Translations under genes and position numbers: made by a program
The notes under the pieces: generated by a model
The model's input: only the letters and a program-made list of their open reading frames with translations
What the model was told of the DNA's origin: nothing
Databases searched by the model: none
Shown: positions 42,052 to 50,019 of the stretch, in pieces
Numbering within the stretch: position 1 is the stretch's first letter
How the letters are laid out: each line of letters begins with the position of its first letter
From: Collinsella sp.
Lineage (GTDB): Bacteria; Actinomycetota; Coriobacteriia; Coriobacteriales; Coriobacteriaceae
DNA: 64,000 nucleotides
Direction: 5' to 3'
NCBI GenBank assembly: GCA_019414245.1
Contig: DXMK01000017.1
Span: 48,588 to 112,587 of the forward strand

Positions 42052-42861
42052 ATGAAATGGAATGGACGCCACATGGAAATCCCCAGCACCCTGTGCAGCA
42101 ATGTGTACGACTTCGCGTTTTGCCCCGAGCCCTGCTACGAACGCCTGGCCGACCTCGCCGACCCCGAGGACTGGGGTCCCGGCAACCGCATCCTCAAAAA
42201 CTACCTGTCGTTTTCGTTTAGCCGTGCGGTGTTCCTGACCGAGCGCGACGTGGACCAGACCGCGCCGTCCAACCTGCCTTTGGTGTTCGACAACGACCAA
42301 TGCCTGTTCAACACCGGCCTGTACACGCGTCGCTACGAGACCATCTACGGCCTGTTTGAGCCCAACACCAAGCCCGACGCGCGCCAGCGCTGGTTTTTGA
42401 AGGGCTTCTTTAAGGAGAGCGACCCCATGCTGGTCTCGTTTGAGTACCTGCCGTGCCGCGTGCGCTTTGCCGAGGACCCCTCCGAGCTGGTCTTTGACTA
42501 CCGCTTGCCCATCCGCTCCAACATCGACCACATTCTGGGCGATGAGGAGAACCTTACGCGTATTCCCGCTAGCCTGATGGGGGAGGGCAACTCGCTGCTG
42601 CTGCGCCGTGCCTTTGAGGGCGCCGTCGTCGAGGCCGCCCGCCGCGCCGCCGCCAACTACACGCTCGCCGTGCCGCAGTTCTACGGCGGTCGGATCCAAC
42701 TGCTGCTGCCGCTGTGCCTAACCGGCGACAAGCCCGAACTGGCGCTGACCATCCAGCGCGAGGACGGTTTCTACGCCGCGCGCACCTGCCTCACGCTCGA
42801 CATGGCATACAACAATGCGCGACTAATCTGTCGCCCCGAGACCTCGTGGATAAAGCGGTAA
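42052..42861 (+). CDS. DUF3825-like protein
   Basis: A 269-residue soluble protein. The start YDFAFCPEPCYERLADLADPEDWG is the pattern I associate with DUF3825. It is followed by YLSFSFSRAVFL, LVFDNDQCLFNTGLYTRRYETIYGLF near residue 80 and a C-terminal YGGRIQLLLPLCL segment. The family occurs with phage and RNA-related genes, but its activity is not settled. The start may be 42052 or the in-frame ATG at 42073; neither has a strong Shine-Dalgarno. Base composition is GC-rich, unlike the retron region. It lies between the XRE pair and tRNA-Val. Confidence 0.65.
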   Translation: MKWNGRHMEIPSTLCSNVYDFAFCPEPCYERLADLADPEDWGPGNRILKNYLSFSFSRAVFLTERDVDQTAPSNLPLVFDNDQCLFNTGLYTRRYETIYGLFEPNTKPDARQRWFLKGFFKESDPMLVSFEYLPCRVRFAEDPSELVFDYRLPIRSNIDHILGDEENLTRIPASLMGEGNSLLLRRAFEGAVVEAARRAAANYTLAVPQFYGGRIQLLLPLCLTGDKPELALTIQREDGFYAARTCLTLDMAYNNARLICRPETSWIKR

Positions 42862-42999
42862 ATGGTGGTTAAGCTGCTGTTTTACCTATTGCTTTGGTTG
42901 CTTTGGCTTAGCTAGCATCCACGAATTTAAAATCGGGGGCAAAAAGTTCTTGGTAAACCAGGCGCGGCTATGATAGTATCTCTTTTGCCGAAAGGCGAC

Positions 43000-43074
43000 G
43001 GGCGATTGGCTCAGGGGTAGAGCATATCCTTCACACGGATGGGGTCACAAGTTCGAATCTTGTATCGCCCACCA
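43000..43074 (+). tRNA. tRNA-Val (anticodon CAC)
   Basis: GGGCGAT pairs with ATCGCCC. The anticodon arm is TATCC-TTCACAC-GGATG with anticodon CAC, and the T arm is ACAAG-TTCGAAT-CTTGT. CCA is encoded at 43072-43074. A TGATAGTAT box 25 bases upstream is a likely -10. Confidence 0.94.
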
Positions 43075-43085
43075 TCAAAAGCGCA

Positions 43086-43115
43086 GGTCAGAGGTGTTAA
43101 GCCTCTGGCCTTTTT
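43086..43115 (+). terminator. Terminator after tRNA-Val
   Basis: GGTCAGAGG (43086-43094) pairs with CCTCTGGCC (43102-43110), followed by TTTTT. Just after it (43129-43153) is a tandem near-repeat GGTGACACCAAA/AGTGACACCAAA. The rest of the gap to 43521 holds no gene I can support. Confidence 0.85.
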
Positions 43116-43521
43116 CTATTTGATACCAAGGGTGACACCAAAAGTGACACCAAATTTTCCATTTTTATTAGCATGGGGTCCTATTTTTTATTGATCGCAA
43201 ACCCTTCATAGTTCCTACATATTGAATATTATTTTCGTTCGTTGACCAACTATAGAGTGACGTCGTCGAACATTTTGAAAATAGTTCACGCGATCTTTCA
43301 ATGAATTCTTTGCATGATTCATACGCAATTGTGGAGAAAAAGACCACTGGCTCACAGCTCGTACCAGCACATTCACGCCTCGTGACAACCTTTCAACACA
43401 TCCCATCCATTTTTTGGTCAGCGTTTGGTCAGCTTCCGGTACTTACCCGCATGATGCCCCAGTAGATAATCGTCCACGACCACAACCGCATGGCCTACGG
43501 CCGATACCAAGGGAGGTGCAA

Positions 43522-44679
43522 ATGGACGAAATCGTCTGCGCAAACACCGCATTCCGCTATTGGCGCTGCCCACCGCAGGTGCGCGACCTCTACCCGCGCC
43601 TACCCAACTCCGAAGAAGGCTGGCGAGCTCTATCCCAAGCCCCATTCGTAACCGACGTCCTCAAGACCCCGATTATCGCTGTTGCTTCGCCAGGTTATTG
43701 CAATCACCACTCGGGATTGCGCTCCACTATTCGCTGGGAAGGGACATCGGATGTCAGCACAACAATCGACACTAATTTAGGCTTTAGTGTTACCAATCCG
43801 CTTAACACATTATTTACTATGACACGCTTTGTGTCCCAAATAGATCTCGTACTGGCTATGTACGAACTTTGCGGTTGGTTTTCCGTTTTCGAGCTTGCTC
43901 CCGCTGCCGAAATGCAGTTAAAAATGGCGGTAGAGGAGAATCGCAATTCCAGCACGCAGGATCTGTTCGAACTTGGAGAAGGCGAAGACGAGGTTCCTTG
44001 GAAACGAGTTTACGCCCGCGCAACCGTAAAGGCCACAGATAAAGAAGGCCAAACGAACAAGCGTGAGGATGGAAGAGAGGTTACGAAACTCAAAGGCACT
44101 TCTCTTTGGATGAGAAAGCCGCTCATCGAGCTAAGCGATCTACATCGATTCGCCGACAAGGTCAAAAGTCAAATGTGGGGAAAGCAGTTTTATGATGCCG
44201 CTCAGCAGGTTATCGGCATTGCTGCGTCTCCGCTCGAGGTCGCGGGGGTACTGCTTCTAAGTCGTTCTCGACGTCTAGGTGGTTCAGGATTCAGATACGT
44301 GTACCTCAACGATTTAACCCCTCTATCCGTGGCAGCCCAAAGCATCGCAGGCCAAAAGGTCTGCTACGGCGACATCGTGATCGTAAACCCAATCCTAATG
44401 AAGGCAGTTATTATCGAGATCCAAGGTGAGGTCATTCATGGCTCAGGTGCAATACTTGACCACGATGCGGAGCGCATGACTGCGTTGCAGAGCATGGGAT
44501 TCGATGTATTCCTGGTGACTCACGATATGCTCAACGATTCAAAGCTGCTAGACACCATAGTCAGAAGTGTCTGCGACCGTTTAGGGATTCGCTATAAAGC
44601 CAAAACTGAGGCAATGAAGTGCGCCGAGACGAGACTGCGAGCAAATGTTTTGTGCAACTGGTTGGAAATCGGAAATTAG
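43522..44679 (+). CDS. Putative defence-related protein with a nuclease-like C-terminus
   Basis: A 385-residue protein not assigned to a named family with certainty. It starts MDEIVCANTAFRYWRCPPQVRDLYPRLP, a pattern like AbiEi-type regulators and related proteins of Coriobacteria. The C-terminal ~110 residues (IVIVNPILMKAVIIEIQGEVIH, then DHDAERMTALQSMGFDVFLVT) resemble the Vsr/DUF559 PD-(D/E)xK fold, with Glu, Asp and Arg at the expected places. The ATG at 43522 follows GGGAGGTGCAA; an open extension to 43414 has no support. The middle is AT-rich. Nuclease activity and a role in defence are inferred. Confidence 0.55.
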   Translation: MDEIVCANTAFRYWRCPPQVRDLYPRLPNSEEGWRALSQAPFVTDVLKTPIIAVASPGYCNHHSGLRSTIRWEGTSDVSTTIDTNLGFSVTNPLNTLFTMTRFVSQIDLVLAMYELCGWFSVFELAPAAEMQLKMAVEENRNSSTQDLFELGEGEDEVPWKRVYARATVKATDKEGQTNKREDGREVTKLKGTSLWMRKPLIELSDLHRFADKVKSQMWGKQFYDAAQQVIGIAASPLEVAGVLLLSRSRRLGGSGFRYVYLNDLTPLSVAAQSIAGQKVCYGDIVIVNPILMKAVIIEIQGEVIHGSGAILDHDAERMTALQSMGFDVFLVTHDMLNDSKLLDTIVRSVCDRLGIRYKAKTEAMKCAETRLRANVLCNWLEIGN

Positions 44680-44731
44680 TCGGCGACAAGGCGCTAGAAC
44701 TACCTAGTTTGCCTGTTAGTGAAATAATGTC

Positions 44732-44893
44732 ATTTCAAAACTATGCCGGATTACGGGGCTGGACCCGGACTGGCCGTCCATACCCTGCATTTCACGGAAT
44801 ACGCAAGCCGTCTACCTGCTGTTTTGATTTTACTGATTACGGCATGCTCGGGGGTTCCCGGCCTGGCCCCGTAAACCGGCATAGTTTTGAAAT
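44732..44893. repeat. 162-bp MITE-like element, copy 1
   Basis: The ends are inverted repeats of about 28 bases with one mismatch: ATTTCAAAACTATGCCGG at 44732 and its inverse ending at 44893, continuing into TTACGGGGC/GCCCCGTAA. The interior has no coding capacity. A related element lies at 45629-45788, and both are placed about 110-130 bases before the promoter of an identical tRNA-Ala gene. Confidence 0.7.
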
Positions 44894-45005
44894 CGCCGGG
44901 TCGGCGGGAGCGCGATTGGCCCCGGTAATGGGCCTGGCGCCGGCAAGACGGCCGTTGGGCGGATGGCGGCCCGCGCCGCGACTGCGAAATTTTCCAAAAA
45001 TGTCC

Positions 45006-45034
45006 TTGCATCGCCGTCCGAGTTCCCGTATAGT
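45006..45034 (+). promoter_or_regulatory. Promoter of second tRNA-Ala
   Basis: TTGCAT (45006-45011) and TATAGT (45029-45034) with a 17-base spacer. Confidence 0.75.
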
Positions 45035-45046
45035 ACTTTTTCGCAC

Positions 45047-45119
45047 GGGGGCGTAGCTCAGCTGGGAGAGCGCTTGACTGGCAGTCAAGAGGTCAGGGGT
45101 TCGATCCCCCTCGTCTCCA
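45047..45119 (+). tRNA. tRNA-Ala (anticodon GGC), second copy
   Basis: Identical over 73 bases to the tRNA at 7192. The bases after the discriminator A are CCC, so the CCA end is not encoded and must be added after transcription. Confidence 0.95.
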
Positions 45120-45135
45120 CCCGAGCATTGAATGA

Positions 45136-45163
45136 GGCTCCAACGCAAGTTGGGGCCTTTTTT
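45136..45163 (+). terminator. Terminator after second tRNA-Ala
   Basis: GGCTCCAAC pairs with GTTGGGGCC around GCAA, followed by six T residues. The same sequence follows the third copy. Confidence 0.85.
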
Positions 45164-45296
45164 CTTATCTAACGATTGAAGCCATGTGTTGGTTGGGTAG
45201 CATCTTGGCGACATTCCCATTGTTAATTACGAATATGAATGTTAATAACTTTACGTCTCTGGATGGCAAAGCTAGTTTGCAGCGCTAACAACAAAG

Positions 45297-45319
45297 AGGC
45301 CGGGCGTAATGCCCGGCCT
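45297..45319 (-). terminator. Terminator of the CAT tRNA
   Basis: AGGCCGGGC and GCCCGGCCT pair around GTAAT. Read on the minus strand it follows the tRNA gene directly and is followed by CTTTGTTG. Confidence 0.75.
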
Positions 45320-45328
45320 AAAATACTC

Positions 45329-45404
45329 TGGTGGGCCCTCCGGGATTCGAACCCAGAACCCAGGGATTATGAGTCCCCTGCGCTAACCGTTGCGCCAAGA
45401 GCCC
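45329..45404 (-). tRNA. tRNA with CAT anticodon (Ile2 or elongator Met)
   Basis: On the minus strand GGGCTCT pairs with AGGGCCC. The anticodon arm is GGGGA-CTCATAA-TCCCT with anticodon CAT, and the T arm is CTGGG-TTCGAAT-CCCGG. CCA is encoded. The GACTCATAATC loop context suits tRNA-Ile2, in which C34 is modified to lysidine, but elongator tRNA-Met cannot be excluded by eye. It is not an initiator tRNA, because the anticodon stem lacks three G:C pairs. Confidence 0.9.
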
Positions 45405-45628
45405 TTATGAACGGTGAATGCAATTCTAATAAAGGCATCTAAGGCCTAATTTCTTCGCTTCACGTCGTGAAATACTACCATGCACGAGCAAGTCGCACAA
45501 CGCAAGATCAAGTCCAATGCTAAACAACAACCAATCTAGGCGCGTCGCAGAAAAGACGTGTTTTAGAAAAAGTTAAGGCCATTAATTCAGGGCTCAAACA
45601 CATTTAACCGCGAAATCAAGCTGATGCC

Positions 45629-45788
45629 ATTTCAAAACACCGCCAGTTTACTACGACTGATCGGCGACTCCCGAGCACCGCGTGTTCCCCGTTTGCAAAA
45701 CCGCAGGTAGGGAGCCCGACGGTTGCGTGAAAAGGCGTGCGTGGTCGAACATTCCTGATTCATCGTAGTAAACCGGCATAGTTCTGAG
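45629..45788. repeat. ~160-bp MITE-like element, copy 2
   Basis: The left end ATTTCAAAACACCGCCAGTT pairs imperfectly with a right end whose inverse reads CAGAACTATGCCGGTTTACTACG (ending near 45788). TACTACGA/TCGTAGTA extends the match inward. It is related to the element at 44732 by its ends and by the tRNA-Ala that follows. The other ~220 bases between 45405 and 45628 hold no gene. Confidence 0.6.
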
Positions 45789-45915
45789 GCGCAGAGGAGG
45801 GGCGGTTCGCAATCGGGTCCGATAATGGGACTGGCGGAGCACGGGAAACCCGGTTGAGCGGGCGGGTCGTGTTTCGCCCGTGCCGGCACGGGCGAAAGTT
45901 TTTCCAAAATTGCCC

Positions 45916-45944
45916 TTGCATCGCCGTCGGAGTTCCCGTATAGT
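45916..45944 (+). promoter_or_regulatory. Promoter of third tRNA-Ala
   Basis: TTGCAT (45916-45921) and TATAGT (45939-45944) with a 17-base spacer, in nearly the same sequence as at 45006. Confidence 0.75.
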
Positions 45945-45956
45945 ACTTCTTCGCAC

Positions 45957-46029
45957 GGGGGCGTAGCTCAGCTGGGAGAGCGCTTGACTGGCAGTCAAGA
46001 GGTCAGGGGTTCGATCCCCCTCGTCTCCA
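45957..46029 (+). tRNA. tRNA-Ala (anticodon GGC), third copy
   Basis: Identical to the copies at 7192 and 45047. As at 45047 the CCA end is not encoded. About 40 bases of upstream and 45 bases of downstream sequence are also shared with the second copy, pointing to a local duplication. Confidence 0.95.
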
Positions 46030-46045
46030 CCCGAGCATTGAATGA

Positions 46046-46073
46046 GGCTCCAACGCAAGTTGGGGCCTTTTTT
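46046..46073 (+). terminator. Terminator after third tRNA-Ala
   Basis: Same GGCTCCAAC/GTTGGGGCC hairpin and six T residues as after the second copy. The ABC-F gene begins 32 bases later. Confidence 0.85.
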
Positions 46074-46104
46074 CATATAGGCACACAAGGTCAAAGGCGG
46101 CACC

Positions 46105-48138
46105 ATGATCCTCCTGGTCGACAAGATCGAAAAAAGCTTCGGCGCACGCGTCCTCTTTAGCGGCGCGTCCTTCCAGATCAACCCCGGCGAGCGCTTCGCG
46201 CTCGTGGGCCCCAACGGCGCCGGCAAAACCACCATGCTCAAAATCATCATGGGCATCGACAGTCCCGACTCCGGCCAGGTCCAGTACGCAAAGGACTGCC
46301 AGGTGGGCTACCTAGAGCAGGAAACTAATCTGGAGCACAAGGACACCACCATCCTTGCCGAGGTCATGGCCGCCGCCAAGGAAATCCGCCGCATGGGCGA
46401 GCGCGCTAACGAGCTGCAGGCCCAGATCACCGAGCTCTCCGAGCAGGGCAAGGACGTCGACGCACTCCTTAACGAGTACGGCCAGGTCCAGGACCGCTTT
46501 GAGCACCTGGGCGGCTACGAGCTCGAGAGCAACGCCCGCAAAATCCTGTCCGGCCTAGGCTTTAAGGTCACCGACTTTGAGCGCCCGTGCTCCGAGTTCT
46601 CGGGCGGCTGGCAGATGCGCATCGCGCTCGCCAAGCTCTTCCTGCGCCATCCCGACCTGCTGCTTCTGGACGAGCCCACCAACCACCTGGACCTCGAAAG
46701 CGTCCAGTGGCTGCGTGGCTTTATCGCCAACTACGACGGCGCCGTCCTCATCGTCAGCCACGACCGCGCCTTTATGGACGCCTGCGTCGACCACGTCGCC
46801 GCGCTCGAAAACCGTCGCGTGACCACTTACACCGGCAACTACAGCAGCTACCTCAAGCAGCGCGAGGACAACCTTGAGCAGATGCGCGCCAAGCGCGCCG
46901 CCCAGGAGCGCGACATCGCCCACATGCAGGTCTTCGTCGACAAGTTCCGCTACAAGCCCACCAAGGCCGCCCAGGCCCAGGAGCGCATCCGCAAGATCGA
47001 GCAGATCAAAAAGGAGCTTGTCATCCTACCCGAGGGCCACAAGCACATCGACTTTAAGTTCCCCGACCCGCCGCGCTCCGGCGACATGGTCGTGGGCCTG
47101 GAGGGCGTCTCCAAGTCCTACGGCAACAAGCACATCTACAGCGACATCGACCTCAAGCTCTACCGCGGCGAGCACGTGGCGCTCGTCGGCCCCAACGGCG
47201 CCGGCAAGTCCACGCTCATGAAGATCATCGCCGGACTGGAGCCGCCCACCACCGGCACCCGCGACCTGGGCACCAACGTGGGCGTGGCCTATTACGCCCA
47301 GCACGCGCTCGAGGGCATGACCGAGTCCAACACCGTCCTGCAAGAGATCGACACCGTCACGCCCAAGTGGACCGTGCCGCAGCAGCGCAGCCTACTGGGC
47401 GCCTTCCTGTTTAGCGACAACGATTCCATCGAAAAGCAGGTGCGCGTCCTTTCCGGCGGTGAAAAGGCGCGCTTGGCCCTGGCTAAGATGCTCGTGGCCC
47501 CCGAGGCACTTCTGTGCCTGGACGAGCCCACCAACCACCTAGACATCGACTCGGTGGACATGCTCGAGAACGCCCTGCAAAACTTCCCCGGCACCATCGT
47601 GCTGATCAGCCACGACGAGCACCTGGTGCGCGCCGTGGCCAACCGCGTCATCGACATCCGCGACGGACAAGTCACGGTCTACGACGGCGACTACGACTAC
47701 TACCTCTACAAGCGCGAGGACCTCGCAGCCCGCGCCGCCGCCGAGGCGTCCACGGAGAGCGCGCCGGCCACGACCAAGTCCGCCAAGGCCAGCGCCGCCC
47801 AGGCCGACACCCCCGTCGCCGCCCCCAAGCCTGCCGAGGGCAAAAAGACCAAGGAGCAAAAGCGCGCCGAGGCCCAAGCCCGCGCTGCGCTCAACAAAAA
47901 GCTCAAGGGCGTGCGTAACCAGCTCAAGAAGATCGAGACGGAGCTCGACAAAAAGCGCGCCCGCTATGACGAGCTTATGGAATTGATGGCGAGCGAAGAG
48001 CTTTATGCCGATCAAGACAAGTTCAACGCCGCGCTGGGGGAATATAACGGCCTTAAGCAAGAGCTACCCAAGCTCGAGGACGAATGGCTGGAGCTTTCCA
48101 CCCAGATCGAAGAGGAGACCGCGCGTGAACTCTCGTAA
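46105..48138 (+). CDS. ABC-F family ATPase
   Basis: A 677-residue soluble protein with two ABC domains and no membrane segments. The first has Walker A VGPNGAGKTT near residue 34, signature SGGWQMRIAL and Walker B LLLLDEPTNHLD. The second has VGPNGAGKST near residue 370, signature LSGGEKARLAL and LCLDEPTNHLD. The ~80-residue linker lies between them (FRYKPTKAAQAQERIRK), and the C-terminal ~110 residues form an Ala/Lys-rich coiled coil. ABC-F proteins act on the ribosome. The C-terminal coiled coil favours a Uup/YheS-like or antibiotic-protection subtype, which I cannot decide. It overlaps the next gene by 14 bases. Confidence 0.92.
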   Translation: MILLVDKIEKSFGARVLFSGASFQINPGERFALVGPNGAGKTTMLKIIMGIDSPDSGQVQYAKDCQVGYLEQETNLEHKDTTILAEVMAAAKEIRRMGERANELQAQITELSEQGKDVDALLNEYGQVQDRFEHLGGYELESNARKILSGLGFKVTDFERPCSEFSGGWQMRIALAKLFLRHPDLLLLDEPTNHLDLESVQWLRGFIANYDGAVLIVSHDRAFMDACVDHVAALENRRVTTYTGNYSSYLKQREDNLEQMRAKRAAQERDIAHMQVFVDKFRYKPTKAAQAQERIRKIEQIKKELVILPEGHKHIDFKFPDPPRSGDMVVGLEGVSKSYGNKHIYSDIDLKLYRGEHVALVGPNGAGKSTLMKIIAGLEPPTTGTRDLGTNVGVAYYAQHALEGMTESNTVLQEIDTVTPKWTVPQQRSLLGAFLFSDNDSIEKQVRVLSGGEKARLALAKMLVAPEALLCLDEPTNHLDIDSVDMLENALQNFPGTIVLISHDEHLVRAVANRVIDIRDGQVTVYDGDYDYYLYKREDLAARAAAEASTESAPATTKSAKASAAQADTPVAAPKPAEGKKTKEQKRAEAQARAALNKKLKGVRNQLKKIETELDKKRARYDELMELMASEELYADQDKFNAALGEYNGLKQELPKLEDEWLELSTQIEEETARELS

Positions 48139-48421
48139 GGCCGCTGCCGTGGCGATGAGCATCATCGCCATCGCCTGTCGCATCTGCGGCATCTTTATGA
48201 GCGCGATGACCGTGCTGCTGTGCTTTAGCGGCCTCACCGCCAAGTTGCAGATTGTGGGCTTCGTCGTCGAGCTTTCGCGCGCATTGCCGAGCGCCATCGC
48301 CGGCTACGGCGTCATCACATCGCCCTTTGGCGGCGTGTTCCGCTTGGATTACGCCATCGTGGCCGTCATCCTGTTTGTGGCCGACTACCTGCTCACGCGC
48401 GCCTCGCGTCGCGTCCGCTAG
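48125..48421 (+). CDS. Small membrane protein
   Basis: A 98-residue protein with three hydrophobic stretches (AMSIIAIACRICGIFMSAMTVLL near residue 8, a middle segment and AIVAVILFVADYLL near the end) and an Arg-rich tail. The GTG at 48125 lies inside the 3' end of the ABC-F gene, with GAAGAGGAGACC just upstream. It is followed nine bases later by the protease gene. No family is recognised. Confidence 0.65.
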   Translation: MNSRKAAAVAMSIIAIACRICGIFMSAMTVLLCFSGLTAKLQIVGFVVELSRALPSAIAGYGVITSPFGGVFRLDYAIVAVILFVADYLLTRASRRVR

Positions 48422-48430
48422 GGGAGCGCC

Positions 48431-49114
48431 ATGTCCAGCAGCTACCTCATGAACCTGCTAGCCAGCGCCGTCGCCGTCATCGTGGGCATCGTGATCCACG
48501 AGAGCGCACACGCCGCCGCGGCCTGGGCACTCGGCGATAAGACGGCCCGTTCGCGCGGACGCGTCTCACTCAACCCGCTCAACCATATCGACCCGTTTGG
48601 CACCATCATCCTGCCGCTGCTCATGCTTGCCGCCGGCGGCCCGGTGTTCGCCTTCGCCAAACCCGTGCCCGTGTACCTCAACAACCTCAAACACCCCAAG
48701 CGTGATGAGGTCCTGGTGAGCGCAGCCGGCCCCGCATCGAATATCGCGCTCGCATGCCTGGCCGCAGCCCTCATGCACGCTGCATACGGCAACCTCTACG
48801 CCAGCATGTCCTTTGCCGTGGCGACGCAAATCATGAACTTCGGCGCCACCTTTATCGTGGTCAACCTGTCGCTTGCGTTCTTTAACCTCATCCCGATCCC
48901 GCCGCTTGACGGCTCGTCGATTATCGTGCCGTTCCTCAAAGGCAAGGCGCTCTCCACCTACTACCAGCTGCAGCGATACGCCATGCCCATACTCATCATT
49001 GTGCTGTATCTGCTGCCCATGTGGACTGGCATCGACGTGATCGGCCGCTATTTCGACGTTACCGTGTATCCGTTGGCCGAGTGGCTGCTCAACTTCGCAA
49101 TCGCCGGCATCTAA
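48431..49114 (+). CDS. Site-2-protease-type membrane metalloprotease (M50)
   Basis: A 227-residue membrane protein with five to six hydrophobic segments. The zinc-binding HESAH (HExxH) is near residue 24, and the second zinc-ligand motif NLIPIPPLDGSS (xxPxxxLDG) near residue 155. Both are typical of the small YwhC/Rip-like rhomboid-unrelated M50 proteases. It would cleave proteins within the membrane; its substrate is unknown. AGGGGAGCGCC precedes the ATG. It comes just before scpA, an order seen in many Gram-positive genomes. Confidence 0.9.
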   Translation: MSSSYLMNLLASAVAVIVGIVIHESAHAAAAWALGDKTARSRGRVSLNPLNHIDPFGTIILPLLMLAAGGPVFAFAKPVPVYLNNLKHPKRDEVLVSAAGPASNIALACLAAALMHAAYGNLYASMSFAVATQIMNFGATFIVVNLSLAFFNLIPIPPLDGSSIIVPFLKGKALSTYYQLQRYAMPILIIVLYLLPMWTGIDVIGRYFDVTVYPLAEWLLNFAIAGI

Positions 49115-49198
49115 GGTAAACTTACAGGTCGACCGTGCAAAACGGTCGCAACATGCACCCAAACCGCGCCGCGAAGGCGCCGTCAAAGGAGGTCGAAG

Positions 49199-50008
49199 AT
49201 GTCGTATCGCGTGTCGACGCAGGTCTACAGCGGACCGTTCGACCTGCTGCTGCAGCTGGTAACCCGCCAAAAAGTTGATATCGGCGCCATCTCGATCAGC
49301 GAGGTGGCCGAGCAATACCTGGCCGAGACCGAGCGTATCGAGGCGCTGGACCTGGACGTGGCGAGCGACTTTTTGCTGGTCGCGGCAACTCTTTTGGACA
49401 TTAAGGCAGCCTCGCTGGTACCCCAGGAGGCCCCGCGCAAGACAGGCGACGGTGACGAGGACGACGAAGACCTCGAGGAACTCAGTGCGCTCGACGGCGA
49501 CGCCCTGCGCGAAGTCCTGATCCAGCGCCTGATTGCCTACAAGCAGTTTAAAGGCGCGGCGGCAGCCCTTGGCGCGCGGATGCAGGCCGAGAGCCGCATG
49601 CATCCGCGCGTGGCCGGCCCCGACCCCGAATTCCTTGGCCTTATGCCCGACTACCTGGCCGGCATTACCCTGCGCGGCCTCGCCGTCATCTGCGCCGACC
49701 TGGACGGCAAGCGCCAGACTTTCCTGCTGGAAGCCGAGCACGTGGCACCGCATCGCGTGCCGCTCGACCTGACGGTGGCCTCGGTCGATCGCTTTACCAT
49801 GGCTCACCAAACCTGCACCTTCCGCGAGCTGTTGGACGGCGATGCCACCACCGAACAGCTTGTCGTCACCTTCCTGGCCATGCTCGAGCTCGCCAAGCGC
49901 GGCTCGCTTACCCTGAGCCAGGACGAAATCTTTGGAACCATTCAAATCAATCGCGTCGAGGGCGCCGAGGCATACGTGCCCGGCGAGGGCCCCGAGCTCA
50001 CCGAATAG
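49199..50008 (+). CDS. scpA: Segregation and condensation protein A
   Basis: Kleisin subunit bridging the two heads of SMC in the chromosome-organising complex. The 269 residues start with the typical VYSGPFDLLLQLVTRQKVDIGAISISEVAEQYL. FLLVAATLLDIKA is near residue 60 and the C-terminal winged-helix part VVTFLAMLELAKRGSLTLSQDEIFGTI near residue 225. AAAGGAGGTCGAAG lies before the ATG. scpB follows after 11 bases. Confidence 0.94.
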   Translation: MSYRVSTQVYSGPFDLLLQLVTRQKVDIGAISISEVAEQYLAETERIEALDLDVASDFLLVAATLLDIKAASLVPQEAPRKTGDGDEDDEDLEELSALDGDALREVLIQRLIAYKQFKGAAAALGARMQAESRMHPRVAGPDPEFLGLMPDYLAGITLRGLAVICADLDGKRQTFLLEAEHVAPHRVPLDLTVASVDRFTMAHQTCTFRELLDGDATTEQLVVTFLAMLELAKRGSLTLSQDEIFGTIQINRVEGAEAYVPGEGPELTE

Positions 50009-50019
50009 GAGCGGCAACC

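Noticed and set aside
43129..43153. Tandem GTGACACCAAA repeat after tRNA-Val as an integrase remnant or att site
   Set aside because: On the minus strand it could encode the end of a recombinase, but no further coding sequence follows and no matching second att copy was found.
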